NCBI RefSeq assembly: GCF_030546805.1
Contig: NZ_JAUOPC010000013.1
Span: forward strand, 62,001 to 126,000
DNA: 64,000 nucleotides
Direction: 5' to 3'
DNA from: Cyclobacterium sp. 1_MG-2023
GTDB taxonomy: Bacteria > Bacteroidota > Bacteroidia > Cytophagales > Cyclobacteriaceae
Every line of letters begins with the position of its first letter. The stretch's first letter is position 1. Below the pieces are notes generated by a model. The model had not been told where the DNA came from, did not search any database, and worked only from the letters and a program-made list of their open reading frames with translations. Position numbers and translations under genes: made by a program. This document shows, in pieces, positions 8,695-17,348 of this stretch.

Positions 8695-11061
8695 TCACAC
8701 AGAACTTTTCGCAGTCTTTTTATCCTCTGGATAGTAACCGTATGAGTAACCATAATAGCCATTGGTTTGTTTGGCATCATTCATCACCAATGAAGTATTT
8801 CTTAGCTTATTTTTAATGTCAATGTCTTCCATAAAAATAAGGTTCTCTTTTTTTGTAAAATTGTATCGAACCATGAATAAAGTCCTGTCACAATAGGGAG
8901 CTAAATTGAAGGCATCTGTCACCGTTCCCACAGGAGCTGTATCTATAATAATATAATCAAATCTTTCTTTCAAGTGATTTATTAGTACTTCAACCTTATC
9001 CCCTAAAGTCAATTCTGCAGGATCCTCAGGTATATTTCCACATCCAATTAGGGATAGCCCATCCACTTTTTTAAAGTCAAGAATAATATCATCTATGCTA
9101 ACATCATCATTCGATAAATAATCAGCAATCCCGAGCTTTGTTTTCATGTTTACACTCTTGAGAAGAGCAGGTTTCCGCAGATCAAACTCTAGCACTACCA
9201 CTTTCTTTTTGGCAATGCTCAAACTTGCACCGAGGTTTAAACTAAAAAACGTCTTTCCCTCTCCACTTATGCTAGAAGTAATCATTAAGACCCTTTCCTT
9301 TTTTCCATCAGACACAAACTTTAGATTTGTTCTTAGCAATCTGAATTGCTCAGCAATAGGTGTCCTTCTCTTTTCAGAAATAGCCAGTAACTCCCCTCCA
9401 TTAGGGTAGTTGCTTATTTCGGATAAAATGGGAACTTCAGTAATATCTTGTACCTGAGACTTGTGGGTAATTTTACTATTCAATGCATTTTTTATATAAA
9501 CAATTCCTAAGGGACAAATAAATCCTACAATGAGAGCCATTCCCAAAATCACCATTTTATTTGGCTTGACGGGAGAGCCACTTGAGGCGGCTTTATCTAT
9601 CACTCGGGCATTTGAAACAGTTGTCGTTGCCAAAGATAAATTTGCTTCTTCTTTTTTGGATTGAAGGTAATTGTACTGTGTTTGTTTCCTACTTTGCTCC
9701 CTTGACAACTCTAATAAACCCCTTTCAATTTCAGGTACATTTGAAATTCTACTATTGATTTGATCCAAATTAAATTTGAGATTTTGACTTTCAATTCTTA
9801 AACCGTTTTTCATATTGGAGATATTTGTACCAATATTATTCTTCAGGTTCTCAAGTTGTCCTTCAATGGTCGTTACCAAAGGGTTGTTTGGTTGAACTGT
9901 CCGTAATAAGCGTTGTCTTTCATTTTGAAGACGGTTAAACTCATCAACTAAATTCGTCAATGTCTCATCAATAATGGATAAATTTGAAGCTACCTCTATA
10001 CCAGAGCTTGCGGGGTCCCTTAGATATTCTTCCAAGTAGTCCAAAACCTCCATTTGGGTTTTAATATCTGAAAGTTGCGTTTCAATATCTTTACTATTTT
10101 GAACCATAAGAGAGTTCTCGGTTCCCATATCAGATATATTGTTGGACCTTCTATATTCTTCAATTCTCCTTTCAATACTATTTAATTCCTTCATTAAAGT
10201 ATCCAACTGAGAATTTATGAAATCAATGGTATTACTAGCTGTAACGTTTTTCTCTTTAACTGCCTGAAGATTATATTGTTCGATCAACTTATTCAATACA
10301 TCTTGCCCTTTTTCGGGAACAGCATCTACCAATGAGATATTAAAAACAGAGGCAAACCTTTGAGATAAATTAACCTGTATTCTACCCTTGTACAATCCTG
10401 CAACTTGGTCTTTATTTTTAAAATAAATATGGAGAAGTTCCGGCATCTCACCTTGGTAATTCTCCGATTTATTTATTTTTATCTCACCATACCAGTTTTC
10501 AATTAATTCACCGTATTGGTAAGCTTTCTTTTTTTCATCCTCTTGAATTAAAATAAGATGGTCGTCAAACAAATTTACACTTATTCTTACTTCTTCCGGA
10601 TACTGACCAACATCCGGTTTTTTTAACAATGTTTTTACTGTAACAGGCACATTGGCCCCATACAGCTCCTTCATCCTAGAATATTTGTCTTCAGTATAGA
10701 AAAAATAGTCAAGTGGCAATTCTTCAACGGCATCTCTCATCAAGCTATAAGAAGCCAATATTTCCATTTCATTTTCCACCTGTTTGTTAGTCTCGTAAGC
10801 CTCCAATTCGCTGTAAACTGTATTTTGCGTGAAATCGGATCCCCCATCAATTTTAATAAGGATAGAGCTAGATATACTATATAAAGGTGTAGAAAAGAAC
10901 AAGTATGCAAAGGCCAGACTTAAAAATAAAATAACGGATAGCAAAAACAACCACCAATATTTTAAGTAGCTCAATATTATCAATTTAAAATCCATAGGTC
11001 TTGCGTCTTGGTCAATAAATCCATCCAACAATAGATCGGATAAAATATCAGATTTTTTCAT
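8695..11061 (-). CDS. Wzc-like polysaccharide chain-length determinant / bacterial tyrosine autokinase
   Basis: From ATG 11061 the protein has 788 residues (a GTG at 11070 would add three). A Wzz domain with a membrane helix lies at about 35-60. A long periplasmic coiled-coil region with a GNVR-like part spans about 270-480. A second membrane helix lies at about 502-525. A cytoplasmic BY-kinase domain follows, with Walker A SSISGEGKT (about 596-604), the Walker A' region VVVLEFDLRKP, and Walker B YIIIDTAP (about 703-710). The C-terminus ends in a tyrosine cluster GYYGYSYGYYPE, the usual autophosphorylation tail. It should control polymer length and export together with the Wza-like protein encoded 68 bp upstream. 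Confidence 0.95.
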   Translation of the reverse strand: MKKSDILSDLLLDGFIDQDARPMDFKLIILSYLKYWWLFLLSVILFLSLAFAYLFFSTPLYSISSSILIKIDGGSDFTQNTVYSELEAYETNKQVENEMEILASYSLMRDAVEELPLDYFFYTEDKYSRMKELYGANVPVTVKTLLKKPDVGQYPEEVRISVNLFDDHLILIQEDEKKKAYQYGELIENWYGEIKINKSENYQGEMPELLHIYFKNKDQVAGLYKGRIQVNLSQRFASVFNISLVDAVPEKGQDVLNKLIEQYNLQAVKEKNVTASNTIDFINSQLDTLMKELNSIERRIEEYRRSNNISDMGTENSLMVQNSKDIETQLSDIKTQMEVLDYLEEYLRDPASSGIEVASNLSIIDETLTNLVDEFNRLQNERQRLLRTVQPNNPLVTTIEGQLENLKNNIGTNISNMKNGLRIESQNLKFNLDQINSRISNVPEIERGLLELSREQSRKQTQYNYLQSKKEEANLSLATTTVSNARVIDKAASSGSPVKPNKMVILGMALIVGFICPLGIVYIKNALNSKITHKSQVQDITEVPILSEISNYPNGGELLAISEKRRTPIAEQFRLLRTNLKFVSDGKKERVLMITSSISGEGKTFFSLNLGASLSIAKKKVVVLEFDLRKPALLKSVNMKTKLGIADYLSNDDVSIDDIILDFKKVDGLSLIGCGNIPEDPAELTLGDKVEVLINHLKERFDYIIIDTAPVGTVTDAFNLAPYCDRTLFMVRYNFTKKENLIFMEDIDIKNKLRNTSLVMNDAKQTNGYYGYSYGYYPEDKKTAKSSV

Positions 11062-11129
11062 AAGGTTCACAATTTGAACCGATGGTTTACAACCAGGTTA
11101 ATTTTATAAAAAAGATGTGGTAAAACTTT

Positions 11130-11930
11130 TTACTCGCTAAGGATATACCGTAAATTAAACATCAGTGAAACTCCAAAAGATACCAAAATACTCAAAATAG
11201 TCAAAGACCGTTGATTGGTGCTTGCTTGAACAGATTTGATTTTATCCGGCTCTACATACAAAACGTCATTTTGCTGAAGCATAAAATAGGGGGAATTTAA
11301 AATTGCTTTGTCATTTAAGTTTAGCCTAACTGCCTTTCTTACACCATCTTGATCCCGAATCAAAAGCACGTTTTCTCTCTTACCATACTGCGTCATATCT
11401 CCCGCTAAACCTAAGGCTTCTAGGATACTGATTCTATCTGTAGCCAAAGTGAAGGTGTTGGGATTAGTTACTTCGCCAATTACCGTAATCTTAAAATTCA
11501 GATATTGGATATTGATAATTGGATCTTTTACATATTCTTCTAGTAGCTCAGTCATTTTCAAGGTAGCTTCTTCCCTCGTAAAACCTGCAATATCAATTTT
11601 CCCTAATACAGGAAAGTTAATTTGTCCATTTTTGTCTACAAGATATCCTTCATTCGTAGGCAATTGCTGATTCATCATCCTACTCTGCGAGTCATTTGAA
11701 ATCACACCTGAATTAAAAAGTAAATTTGACTCCGGACTCTGAGTGCTTACCACAATTTTAATTAAATCACCACTTTGGATAATCGGTTCCTCAACTTGAC
11801 TAATATTTGTAGAATAACTACTTCCAGTTTCAATATCACTGAAATAAACCAAGTTTCTTTTCGCACAACCAAATATTCCCGAAAAGAAAATAATAAAAGT
11901 CAGAATTCTAATTAAGCTATTGTATCTCAT
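11130..11930 (-). CDS. Wza-like polysaccharide export outer-membrane lipoprotein
   Basis: This 266-residue protein starts with a lipoprotein signal peptide ending in FFSGIFGC, so Cys ~22 would be lipidated. It continues with a Poly_export domain (IQSGDLIKIVVSTQSPE, about 50-65) and a SLBB domain (ITVIGEVTNPNTFTL, about 148-162). A hydrophobic C-terminal segment (SLTILSILVSFGVSLMFNL) resembles the membrane-spanning C-terminal helix of Wza-type channels. It lies immediately upstream of the Wzc-like kinase, its known partner. Together they would form the trans-envelope export channel. Start ATG 11930 is clear; a 448 bp spacer separates it from the sugar transferase. Confidence 0.92.
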   Translation of the reverse strand: MRYNSLIRILTFIIFFSGIFGCAKRNLVYFSDIETGSSYSTNISQVEEPIIQSGDLIKIVVSTQSPESNLLFNSGVISNDSQSRMMNQQLPTNEGYLVDKNGQINFPVLGKIDIAGFTREEATLKMTELLEEYVKDPIINIQYLNFKITVIGEVTNPNTFTLATDRISILEALGLAGDMTQYGKRENVLLIRDQDGVRKAVRLNLNDKAILNSPYFMLQQNDVLYVEPDKIKSVQASTNQRSLTILSILVSFGVSLMFNLRYILSE

Positions 11931-12378
11931 TTGTTAATAAAACTGTTTAATGGGTTCAAGCTACTAAATGATCAAATTGGGAAAAAAGTCAAAAATATTA
12001 TAATAGACAATTCTTTAAACACCCCGCAAGTTACTTAATTATCAGAACAATAAGAACTGAGAATAAATAATTTAATAGAATAATGGCTTATTCGGCTTTT
12101 ACCATTACTCACTTGGTACTTAAAAAATCCAATCCTGTCTCCTAAACTTAAATCCTAGTAAAATAATAATCACCACGATGAAACTCAAATTAAGACTCTC
12201 CTATAAAGTACTATGGTAAACCAGCCTCATCTCCACTTCAAGCTATTTTATCATTTTGGGCTTATTGGTTTTCGTAAACGCTTCTTTTAATTCCCCAAAT
12301 ATGATTTAGATACTTTTAAAAAAAAATATGAATTGTAATTTAATCACTTTTTAGCTGTTACATTCTTTCAAAAATCGC
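11931..12378. other. Intergenic region before the export operon
   Basis: No convincing coding frame is seen in 448 bp of AT-rich sequence. On the minus strand a possible -7 box TATTTTTG lies at 11997-11990, without a TTG at the usual distance. A 20-bp stretch at 12065-12084 is repeated exactly at 14197-14216, upstream of the second sugar transferase. This region probably carries the promoter and leader of the wza-wzc-wzx operon. Confidence 0.5.
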
Positions 12379-13086
12379 TTAATATGCTTTGTCGCTTTTA
12401 GACATCAAAGATACTGCCGTCTCAACAACTATTTTTATATCAAAAATTAGATTCCATTTTCTTACATAAAAATTATCTAACCTATATCGAGAATACAATT
12501 CACTATAACTTGAAATCTCCCCTCTATAGCCTTTGCTTTGAGCCAATCCTGTAATACCAGGCTTAACCTGATGTCGGGACATGAAATTGTCTATTTCTTT
12601 AGCAAACTCAATATTCATAGGAACTGCTTGAGGTCTAGGCCCAACAATTGACATGTCTCCCAAGATCACGTTAAAAACCTGGGGCAATTCATCAAGGCTT
12701 GATTTTCTCAAAAACTTCCCAATTCGAGTAATCCTGGCATCATTTACCGTAGCTTGCTTGGTATCGGCATCATTATTTTTAACCATTGTCCTAAACTTAT
12801 AGCAATAGAACAACTGGTTGTTTTTACCGTGCCTTAATTGTTTAAAAAAAACACTCCCATTGGAATCCAACTTAATTAAAATTGCAATAATTGGAAATAG
12901 CCAAGACACAACAAATACTAAAGTAAAAATAGAAACCCCAATATCAAAAATCCTTTTTAACATTTTTTTACTGTATTTGTCGTTTTGACCATACAGAATC
13001 TCAATTTCTTTACGGATTGGAGCTTTTACAAAATTTTTCTCTTCTAAGGTTCGACCAAATTTTTGGTCTACTAAAACATTTTCCAT
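12379..13086 (-). CDS. Priming sugar transferase (polyprenyl-phosphate phosphoglycosyl transferase, PglC/WcaJ C-terminal type)
   Basis: From ATG 13086 the protein has 235 residues; a TTG at 13095 would add three. It contains a single membrane or re-entrant helix (about 46-72) and then the bacterial sugar transferase domain: KQLRHG, CYKFRTMV (about 94-102), SLDELPQ with the catalytic Asp132-Glu133 dyad, GDMSIVGPRP (about 143-152) and RHQVKPGITGLAQ. It is the minimal PglC-like form without the N-terminal helices of WbaP/WcaJ. It should load the first sugar-1-phosphate on undecaprenyl phosphate and so start repeat-unit synthesis. Its promoter region is described separately. Confidence 0.92.
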   Translation of the reverse strand: MENVLVDQKFGRTLEEKNFVKAPIRKEIEILYGQNDKYSKKMLKRIFDIGVSIFTLVFVVSWLFPIIAILIKLDSNGSVFFKQLRHGKNNQLFYCYKFRTMVKNNDADTKQATVNDARITRIGKFLRKSSLDELPQVFNVILGDMSIVGPRPQAVPMNIEFAKEIDNFMSRHQVKPGITGLAQSKGYRGEISSYSELYSRYRLDNFYVRKWNLIFDIKIVVETAVSLMSKSDKAY

Positions 13087-13408
13087 CTCTAACAATCTTT
13101 ACGAATCCTCACAAAAACCTTATTACTTATTTAAAAAACATTTATGTATATCTGAAATACATTTTTACAAATATATAAAGCATTTTTCGCAATGCAAGGA
13201 TTTTAAGCAAAAAAATTTATTAAAATTCTTTTTTTTGTATTTAAAATTCATTTTTATGGATTTAAAAGTGCATCAATCAACTGTAAATGAAATGAGATCC
13301 AAAAGAAACATAAGACCTTGGAATAAAAACAAGTACTTTATTTCTAATTAAAACAGTAAAACATAAGATTTACCTAAAAGAAATATTTACAAACAATAGT
13401 CACAAAAA
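13087..13408. other. Intergenic region between the two sugar transferase genes
   Basis: These 322 bp hold no plausible gene. The part nearest the first sugar transferase contains its promoter and an adjacent palindrome (13144-13197). The rest is very AT-rich. No clear terminator of the preceding gene could be identified. Confidence 0.5.
13144..13197 (-). promoter_or_regulatory. Promoter and palindromic operator of the first sugar transferase
   Basis: Read on the minus strand, TTG (13197-13195) is followed after 19 bases by TATATTTG (13175-13168), a full match to the Bacteroidota promoter pattern. Six bases later comes a near-perfect palindrome TGTATTTCAGATATACA (13161-13145), covering the expected transcription start. 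The ATG is 59 bases further down. The same arrangement is found before the second sugar transferase. Confidence 0.7.
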
Positions 13409-14101
13409 TCAATAGGAATGCCCATTCATCTTAAAAAAGGAACCAATAGTCCAGAACAAAATTTTGAAATCCAACATTAATGACCAATTCCTAATATAAA
13501 AATGATCTAATTTTATTCGGCCATAAATATCATAAAAGCTAGATATCTCTCCACTAAAACCCTTAACCTGAGCCAATCCAGAAATTCCAGGCTTCACAAT
13601 ATGTCTAAACATATAATTACTTATGTCTTTTGAATACATATAATTCATAGGTACTGCATGAGGCCTAGGCCCTATCACTGACATATCCCCTAAAAAGACA
13701 TTGATAAACTGAGGAATATCACCTAAACTTGACTTTATTAAAAATTTACCAAAACTAGTAATACGAAAATCATTTTGAGTAACCCGATTATCAGCATCTT
13801 CTTGATACTTTACCATGGTCCTGAACTTGTAACACCTAAAAGTTTTATTTCCTCTCCCATGCCTCAGTTGCTTATTAATAATGGGGCCTTTAGACTCTAA
13901 CCTTATAATTAGCGCTATTATTGGAAATAACCAAGACATTATCAAAACGATAAAAAACAATGAGAAAACGAGATCAAATCCTCGCTTTATTAAAAGGTTA
14001 AAACCATCACTGAGAAAAATCCTTCCATCGGGAGTGATATAGCCACTTAATCTTCTTGATAAAAATTCCGGCTCACCCCCTTCTCGTAAAAATTTCTCCA
14101 T
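13409..14101 (-). CDS. Sugar transferase paralogue lacking the catalytic Asp-Glu dyad
   Basis: From ATG 14101 the protein has 230 residues. A TTG at 14170 gives a longer frame, but that extension would run through the promoter and palindrome. It aligns without gaps to the neighbouring sugar transferase over the whole domain (KQLRHG, CYKFRTMV, GDMSVIGPRP, HIVKPGISGLAQ). In place of SLDELPQ it has SLGDIPQ (Gly127-Asp128, codons GGT GAT). In PglC-type enzymes the lost Asp is the nucleophile and the Glu its partner, so this protein is probably inactive or altered. It could be a decaying duplicate or a regulatory pseudoenzyme. Membrane segment at about 40-68. Confidence 0.85.
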   Translation of the reverse strand: MEKFLREGGEPEFLSRRLSGYITPDGRIFLSDGFNLLIKRGFDLVFSLFFIVLIMSWLFPIIALIIRLESKGPIINKQLRHGRGNKTFRCYKFRTMVKYQEDADNRVTQNDFRITSFGKFLIKSSLGDIPQFINVFLGDMSVIGPRPHAVPMNYMYSKDISNYMFRHIVKPGISGLAQVKGFSGEISSFYDIYGRIKLDHFYIRNWSLMLDFKILFWTIGSFFKMNGHSY

Positions 14102-14146
14102 ACTATGACTTGTAAACCACCGGTGAAAAACTATAAATCGTTTTAA

Positions 14147-14198
14147 TGTATTTGAAATACAATAAAGCAAATATATTCAGCAAACTCGGGATTTACAA
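14147..14198 (-). promoter_or_regulatory. Promoter and palindromic operator of the second sugar transferase
   Basis: On the minus strand TTG (14198-14196), 20 bases, TATATTTG (14175-14168), six bases, then the perfect 15-bp palindrome TGTATTTCAAATACA (14161-14147). The layout and the first nine palindrome bases match those of the neighbouring sugar transferase promoter. The palindrome ends 45 bases before ATG 14101. Confidence 0.7.
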
Positions 14199-14222
14199 AT
14201 AATTTAATAGAATAATAATCCG

Positions 14223-14248
14223 ACCCACCCTTAGATATATGGGTGGGT
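14223..14248 (-). terminator. Hairpin downstream of hemE
   Basis: ACCCACCC (14223-14230) pairs with GGGTGGGT (14241-14248) around a ten-base loop, 78 bases beyond the hemE stop. There is no good U-tract on the minus strand (the plus strand has TTTT), so it may be a weak terminator or another RNA structure. Confidence 0.5.
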
Positions 14249-14325
14249 TTTCAGGATTAGATCCTATAAGTTGGGCCTAACTATTAATTCGAATGAAAAA
14301 CCTTGTCTTTTTGCCGTATCTACCT

Positions 14326-15363
14326 CTAGGAAATGCTGCTCGAATACTCCTTTACAGTTTGAATAAAGAGTTTCACTTTTTCTGGAGAAATGTCGGGGTA
14401 CACGCCATGACCAAGATTAGCAATATGCCTATCTTGCTTAAATTGATCAAGCATTTCTTTAGTTTGTCTGATGAGGACTTCATCTGAAGCGTATAAGGCT
14501 GCCGGATCTAAGTTACCTTGAAGTACCTTTTCTCCTTCCATTTGTGCACTTACCGTTCGAATATCCATGTTCCAATCAAGTCCCACGACATCACAAGGTA
14601 GGTTTTTTATATCTTCTAAAGCGAAATATGCTCCCTTTGCAAAAACGGTCACCGGTACTTCCGTGATGGCCTCACAAATACGCTTGATATATTCCATTGA
14701 AAATTCTCGGTATTGATGGGGAGGGAGAATTCCTGCCCAACTGTCAAACACCTGCACCAAGTTGGCTCCAGCCACCACTTGTGCCTTTAAGTATTTAATG
14801 GTTGTTTTTGTAATCTTGTCTAAAAGCTGGTGCGCCAATTCAGGGTTTTGATACAACATCGCCCTAGCTTTGGAAAAAGTTTTGCTTCCTGACCCTTCCA
14901 CCATATAAGCAAATATCGTCCAAGGAGCGCCCGCAAAGCCAATTAATGGCACACGACCATTCAATCCTTTCTTGGTTAGGCGAATGGCTTCCAATACATA
15001 ATTTAAGGACTCATCAGGATCTGCAATTTGCAAACGCTTAAGGTCAGCTGCAGAACCAATGGTTTCAGAAAACCAAGGGCCCTTCTTTTCTATCATTTTA
15101 TAAGGAAGCCCCATAGCTTCCGGAACAACCAAAATATCAGAAAAAATAATGGCTGCATCCACTCCCAAAAGATCAACAGGTTGTATGGTAACTTCTGCCG
15201 CCAACTCCGGTGTTTGAGCCAACTCGATAAAACCGCTAACACTCGCTCTTACAGCTCTGTATTCAGGTAAAATCCTCCCAGCCTGACGCATCAACCAAAC
15301 GGGAGTCCTTTCCACCTCTTCACCTTTGATAACCCTTAGAAGTAAATCATTCTTTATTTGCAT
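14326..15363 (-). CDS. hemE: Uroporphyrinogen decarboxylase
   Basis: From ATG 15363 the product has 345 residues, the usual HemE length; a TTG 18 bases upstream is not needed. Signature blocks are present: [16 protein letters not shown] (about 22-37, the substrate-binding Arg cluster), [13 protein letters not shown] (about 150) and [10 protein letters not shown] (about 215). A C-terminal [11 protein letters not shown] is also typical. It decarboxylates the four acetate chains of uroporphyrinogen III to give coproporphyrinogen III in haem synthesis. A -7-like box TATATTTG ends four bases before the ATG, suggesting a leaderless transcript. It is not part of the sugar cluster next to it. Confidence 0.96.
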   Translation of the reverse strand: MQIKNDLLLRVIKGEEVERTPVWLMRQAGRILPEYRAVRASVSGFIELAQTPELAAEVTIQPVDLLGVDAAIIFSDILVVPEAMGLPYKMIEKKGPWFSETIGSAADLKRLQIADPDESLNYVLEAIRLTKKGLNGRVPLIGFAGAPWTIFAYMVEGSGSKTFSKARAMLYQNPELAHQLLDKITKTTIKYLKAQVVAGANLVQVFDSWAGILPPHQYREFSMEYIKRICEAITEVPVTVFAKGAYFALEDIKNLPCDVVGLDWNMDIRTVSAQMEGEKVLQGNLDPAALYASDEVLIRQTKEMLDQFKQDRHIANLGHGVYPDISPEKVKLFIQTVKEYSSSIS

Positions 15364-15416
15364 GCCACAAATATAATCCAACTTACTACAAAAAAGAACA
15401 AGAGGGCATAAACAAT

Positions 15417-15450
15417 AAAGGCCATCCCTAAAATTTCAGGGATGGCCTTT
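15417..15450 (-). terminator. Intrinsic terminator after the first collagen-like lipoprotein gene
   Basis: AAAGGCCATCCCT (15417-15429) and AGGGATGGCCTTT (15438-15450) form a perfect 13-bp stem with an 8-base loop, 29 bases past the stop at 15479. The stem has A/T-rich ends on both strands. Confidence 0.85.
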
Positions 15451-15478
15451 TCAAATAATTCATTAAGGTTATTATTTC

Positions 15479-16027
15479 TCAATCAATTCTCACCACGTCA
15501 GATTCAGAAACACCTAAAGCCTTTGTCACAGCCTCATAATCATTTAAATCCAATTTGGCATTGTCTTGCAAATATTCTCCCGGCAAGTAAACAATCCTAA
15601 TATAATGATTTAGGGTCCAATCCTCAGAAACCGTTGTTAAATCCGTATTTCCCGACATATAAACATTGATGAAATCTGCCGTGAATTGGTAATTGAACAT
15701 CAATGTAATTCCATCATCTAGAAAGACAGTGTTTGGCAGAGGTCTCCACAGTGGTTTGTCATCAATTACATTCCATAACATAAAAACCAAAAGGTTGTCA
15801 CTATCAGCTATCTCAAATCCAAAAGAATTCGAAAAGCTATTTTCTTCAGTAAAATCAACCTCAGCTTCAACAACAAGATTTATAAGGGAGATCCCATCCA
15901 CACCGTCTACTCCATCTTCACCGTCAATCCCATCAACCCCGGGAGGACCTTGTGGCCCTTCTGGGCCTTCACATGCCGGCAGAACCGCTATGGTCACCAA
16001 GGCAATTAGGTATACAATTTTTTTCAT
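15479..16027 (-). CDS. Lipoprotein with collagen-like Gly-X-Y repeats
   Basis: The 182-residue protein has a signal peptide with a lipobox ending LPAC (Cys 19). Directly after the lipid-bearing Cys come nine Gly-X-Y triplets (GPE GPQ GPP GVD GID GED GVD GVD GIS), a short collagen-like stalk. The remaining ~135 residues form an acidic, beta-rich domain I do not recognise. It is a tandem paralogue of the gene 143 bp upstream: both have LPxxVFxDxG-like and NxDLxT-like segments and similar length. It is probably anchored in the outer or inner membrane as a surface or periplasmic protein. Start ATG 16027 is clear. Confidence 0.75.
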   Translation of the reverse strand: MKKIVYLIALVTIAVLPACEGPEGPQGPPGVDGIDGEDGVDGVDGISLINLVVEAEVDFTEENSFSNSFGFEIADSDNLLVFMLWNVIDDKPLWRPLPNTVFLDDGITLMFNYQFTADFINVYMSGNTDLTTVSEDWTLNHYIRIVYLPGEYLQDNAKLDLNDYEAVTKALGVSESDVVRID

Positions 16028-16169
16028 AGAACTTAATTTAAATCAATATTTTACCAAGCATTTTATGAAAGATAATGTGTAAAATCCCGAATTACAACAA
16101 AACATAAAAAAAACAGTCCACCCCTAGGCAAACTGTTTAAATCTCTTTATACACCCTTTTATAGGATAT

Positions 16170-16706
16170 TTAATTCAAAACCCTTCTTGTAATGTCTTTT
16201 TCTTCTACCCCAAGCATTTCCAATACTGCGTCATGGTCTGAATAATCCATCCTTACATCTATTCTATCTGCAGGCACAATCAAAACCCTAAACACTTGCG
16301 AATCGGTATAACCGGATTCCAAAGTGTTGAGATCAAAATCTCCATTCAAAAAAATCGCATAGTCGTAAAAAGTAAAATCATAATCATAGGTGAATATACC
16401 GTTACTATGGAAAACAACTTGGGGAATCAATCTCCATATATCGTTGCTATCCTGGTCTAACCCTGCCAATCTATAAATAAGCACTTTGTCAGATTCTAGG
16501 ATATCGAAACCGTACTCTCCACTAACACCAAAATTACCGGCTTGATTAAAGTCCCCTTCGATTTCAAAAACTTCCCCCACAATATTTACCCCATCTGCAC
16601 CTGCAGGCCCTGTTGGCCCAACGGGACCTTCACAACTTACCAATACAAAGGCTGTGACAAAAACCAAAAACATTTTAGTGCTTAATAAATAATTGCTCAT
16701 ACTCAT
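16170..16706 (-). CDS. Lipoprotein with short collagen-like repeat, paralogue of the downstream gene
   Basis: The 178-residue protein carries a signal peptide with lipobox region FVLVSC (Cys ~25). Five collagen-like triplets (GPV GPT GPA GAD GVN) follow. The C-terminal ~145 residues align with the neighbouring collagen-like lipoprotein (shared pattern WRLIPQVVFHSNG versus WRPLPNTVFLDDG, and an ending with a short beta strand before the stop). A second ATG two codons in would change nothing important. Function unknown. Confidence 0.75.
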   Translation of the reverse strand: MSMSNYLLSTKMFLVFVTAFVLVSCEGPVGPTGPAGADGVNIVGEVFEIEGDFNQAGNFGVSGEYGFDILESDKVLIYRLAGLDQDSNDIWRLIPQVVFHSNGIFTYDYDFTFYDYAIFLNGDFDLNTLESGYTDSQVFRVLIVPADRIDVRMDYSDHDAVLEMLGVEEKDITRRVLN

Positions 16707-16829
16707 AATTTTAAAATTTAATTGACCCTATTTTAATTTTGAAATCCAAAACCATACCAAAAAAGCACAAACACAATAAAAATTTCAGTGGAATACTATT
16801 GATTTAAAAGCTATCCTTATCCCTCATTT

Positions 16830-17348
16830 TTAATGTTTGATTGGTGCCCAAACTTCGACACAATCACTAGAAATAATTTTATCAATAAAAACACCTTCTA
16901 CCTCAAGCCCTTTTTCTTTTGCAAATGCTAGGATTGCTTTTTTGGTCTTTTCCGGCCCTGGCATTACAAAGCGATTCATTTCCAATCTGGCCACAATGGC
17001 CTGGGTACAGGAAATGGGCAGGTAACTCCAAGGCTTTTCAATTTCCTCCTCTTGAATTTTAGGCTTATACCCTATAAAAACATGTAAAGTATCCCGTTTC
17101 CCCTCAGGCTCTTTATAGTATATGGTATACAGGGGACTGTCTTCCCTTGCTTCTTCAACCATTTGAAAATGTTCACCTATCTTTTTATCTTGGGGCGTAC
17201 CTATAAATTCCACTCCTATCAAATTAATTTGATTACAATCGGTAAGACTGGTTTTGATGGGGTTGAATCCTCCCAGGTAAAAATAGGCCAAGGTCAGGAC
17301 AAGCAATAAAACACCAATGAGTGATACTACAATTTTTACTTTAGCCAT
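16830..17348 (-). CDS. Membrane-anchored protein with GyrI-like (effector-binding) domain
   Basis: The 172-residue protein has one N-terminal membrane helix (about 5-27). A periplasmic or cytoplasmic domain follows whose C-terminal part (DKIISSDCVEVWAPIKH) resembles the end of GyrI-like/SOUL small-molecule-binding domains. That assignment is tentative. Its ATG overlaps the stop of the upstream outer-membrane protein gene by one base, so the two are translated together. No enzyme motif is seen. Confidence 0.6.
   Translation of the reverse strand: MAKVKIVVSLIGVLLLVLTLAYFYLGGFNPIKTSLTDCNQINLIGVEFIGTPQDKKIGEHFQMVEEAREDSPLYTIYYKEPEGKRDTLHVFIGYKPKIQEEEIEKPWSYLPISCTQAIVARLEMNRFVMPGPEKTKKAILAFAKEKGLEVEGVFIDKIISSDCVEVWAPIKH

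Noticed and set aside
14102-14170. Longer start (TTG) for the second sugar transferase
   Set aside because: The extension would begin inside the -7 box and run across the palindrome shared with the other sugar transferase; ATG 14101 fits the family.
15693-16082. 129-codon plus-strand frame rich in Pro/Ser
   Set aside because: It is the antisense shadow of the Gly-X-Y repeats of the collagen-like lipoprotein.
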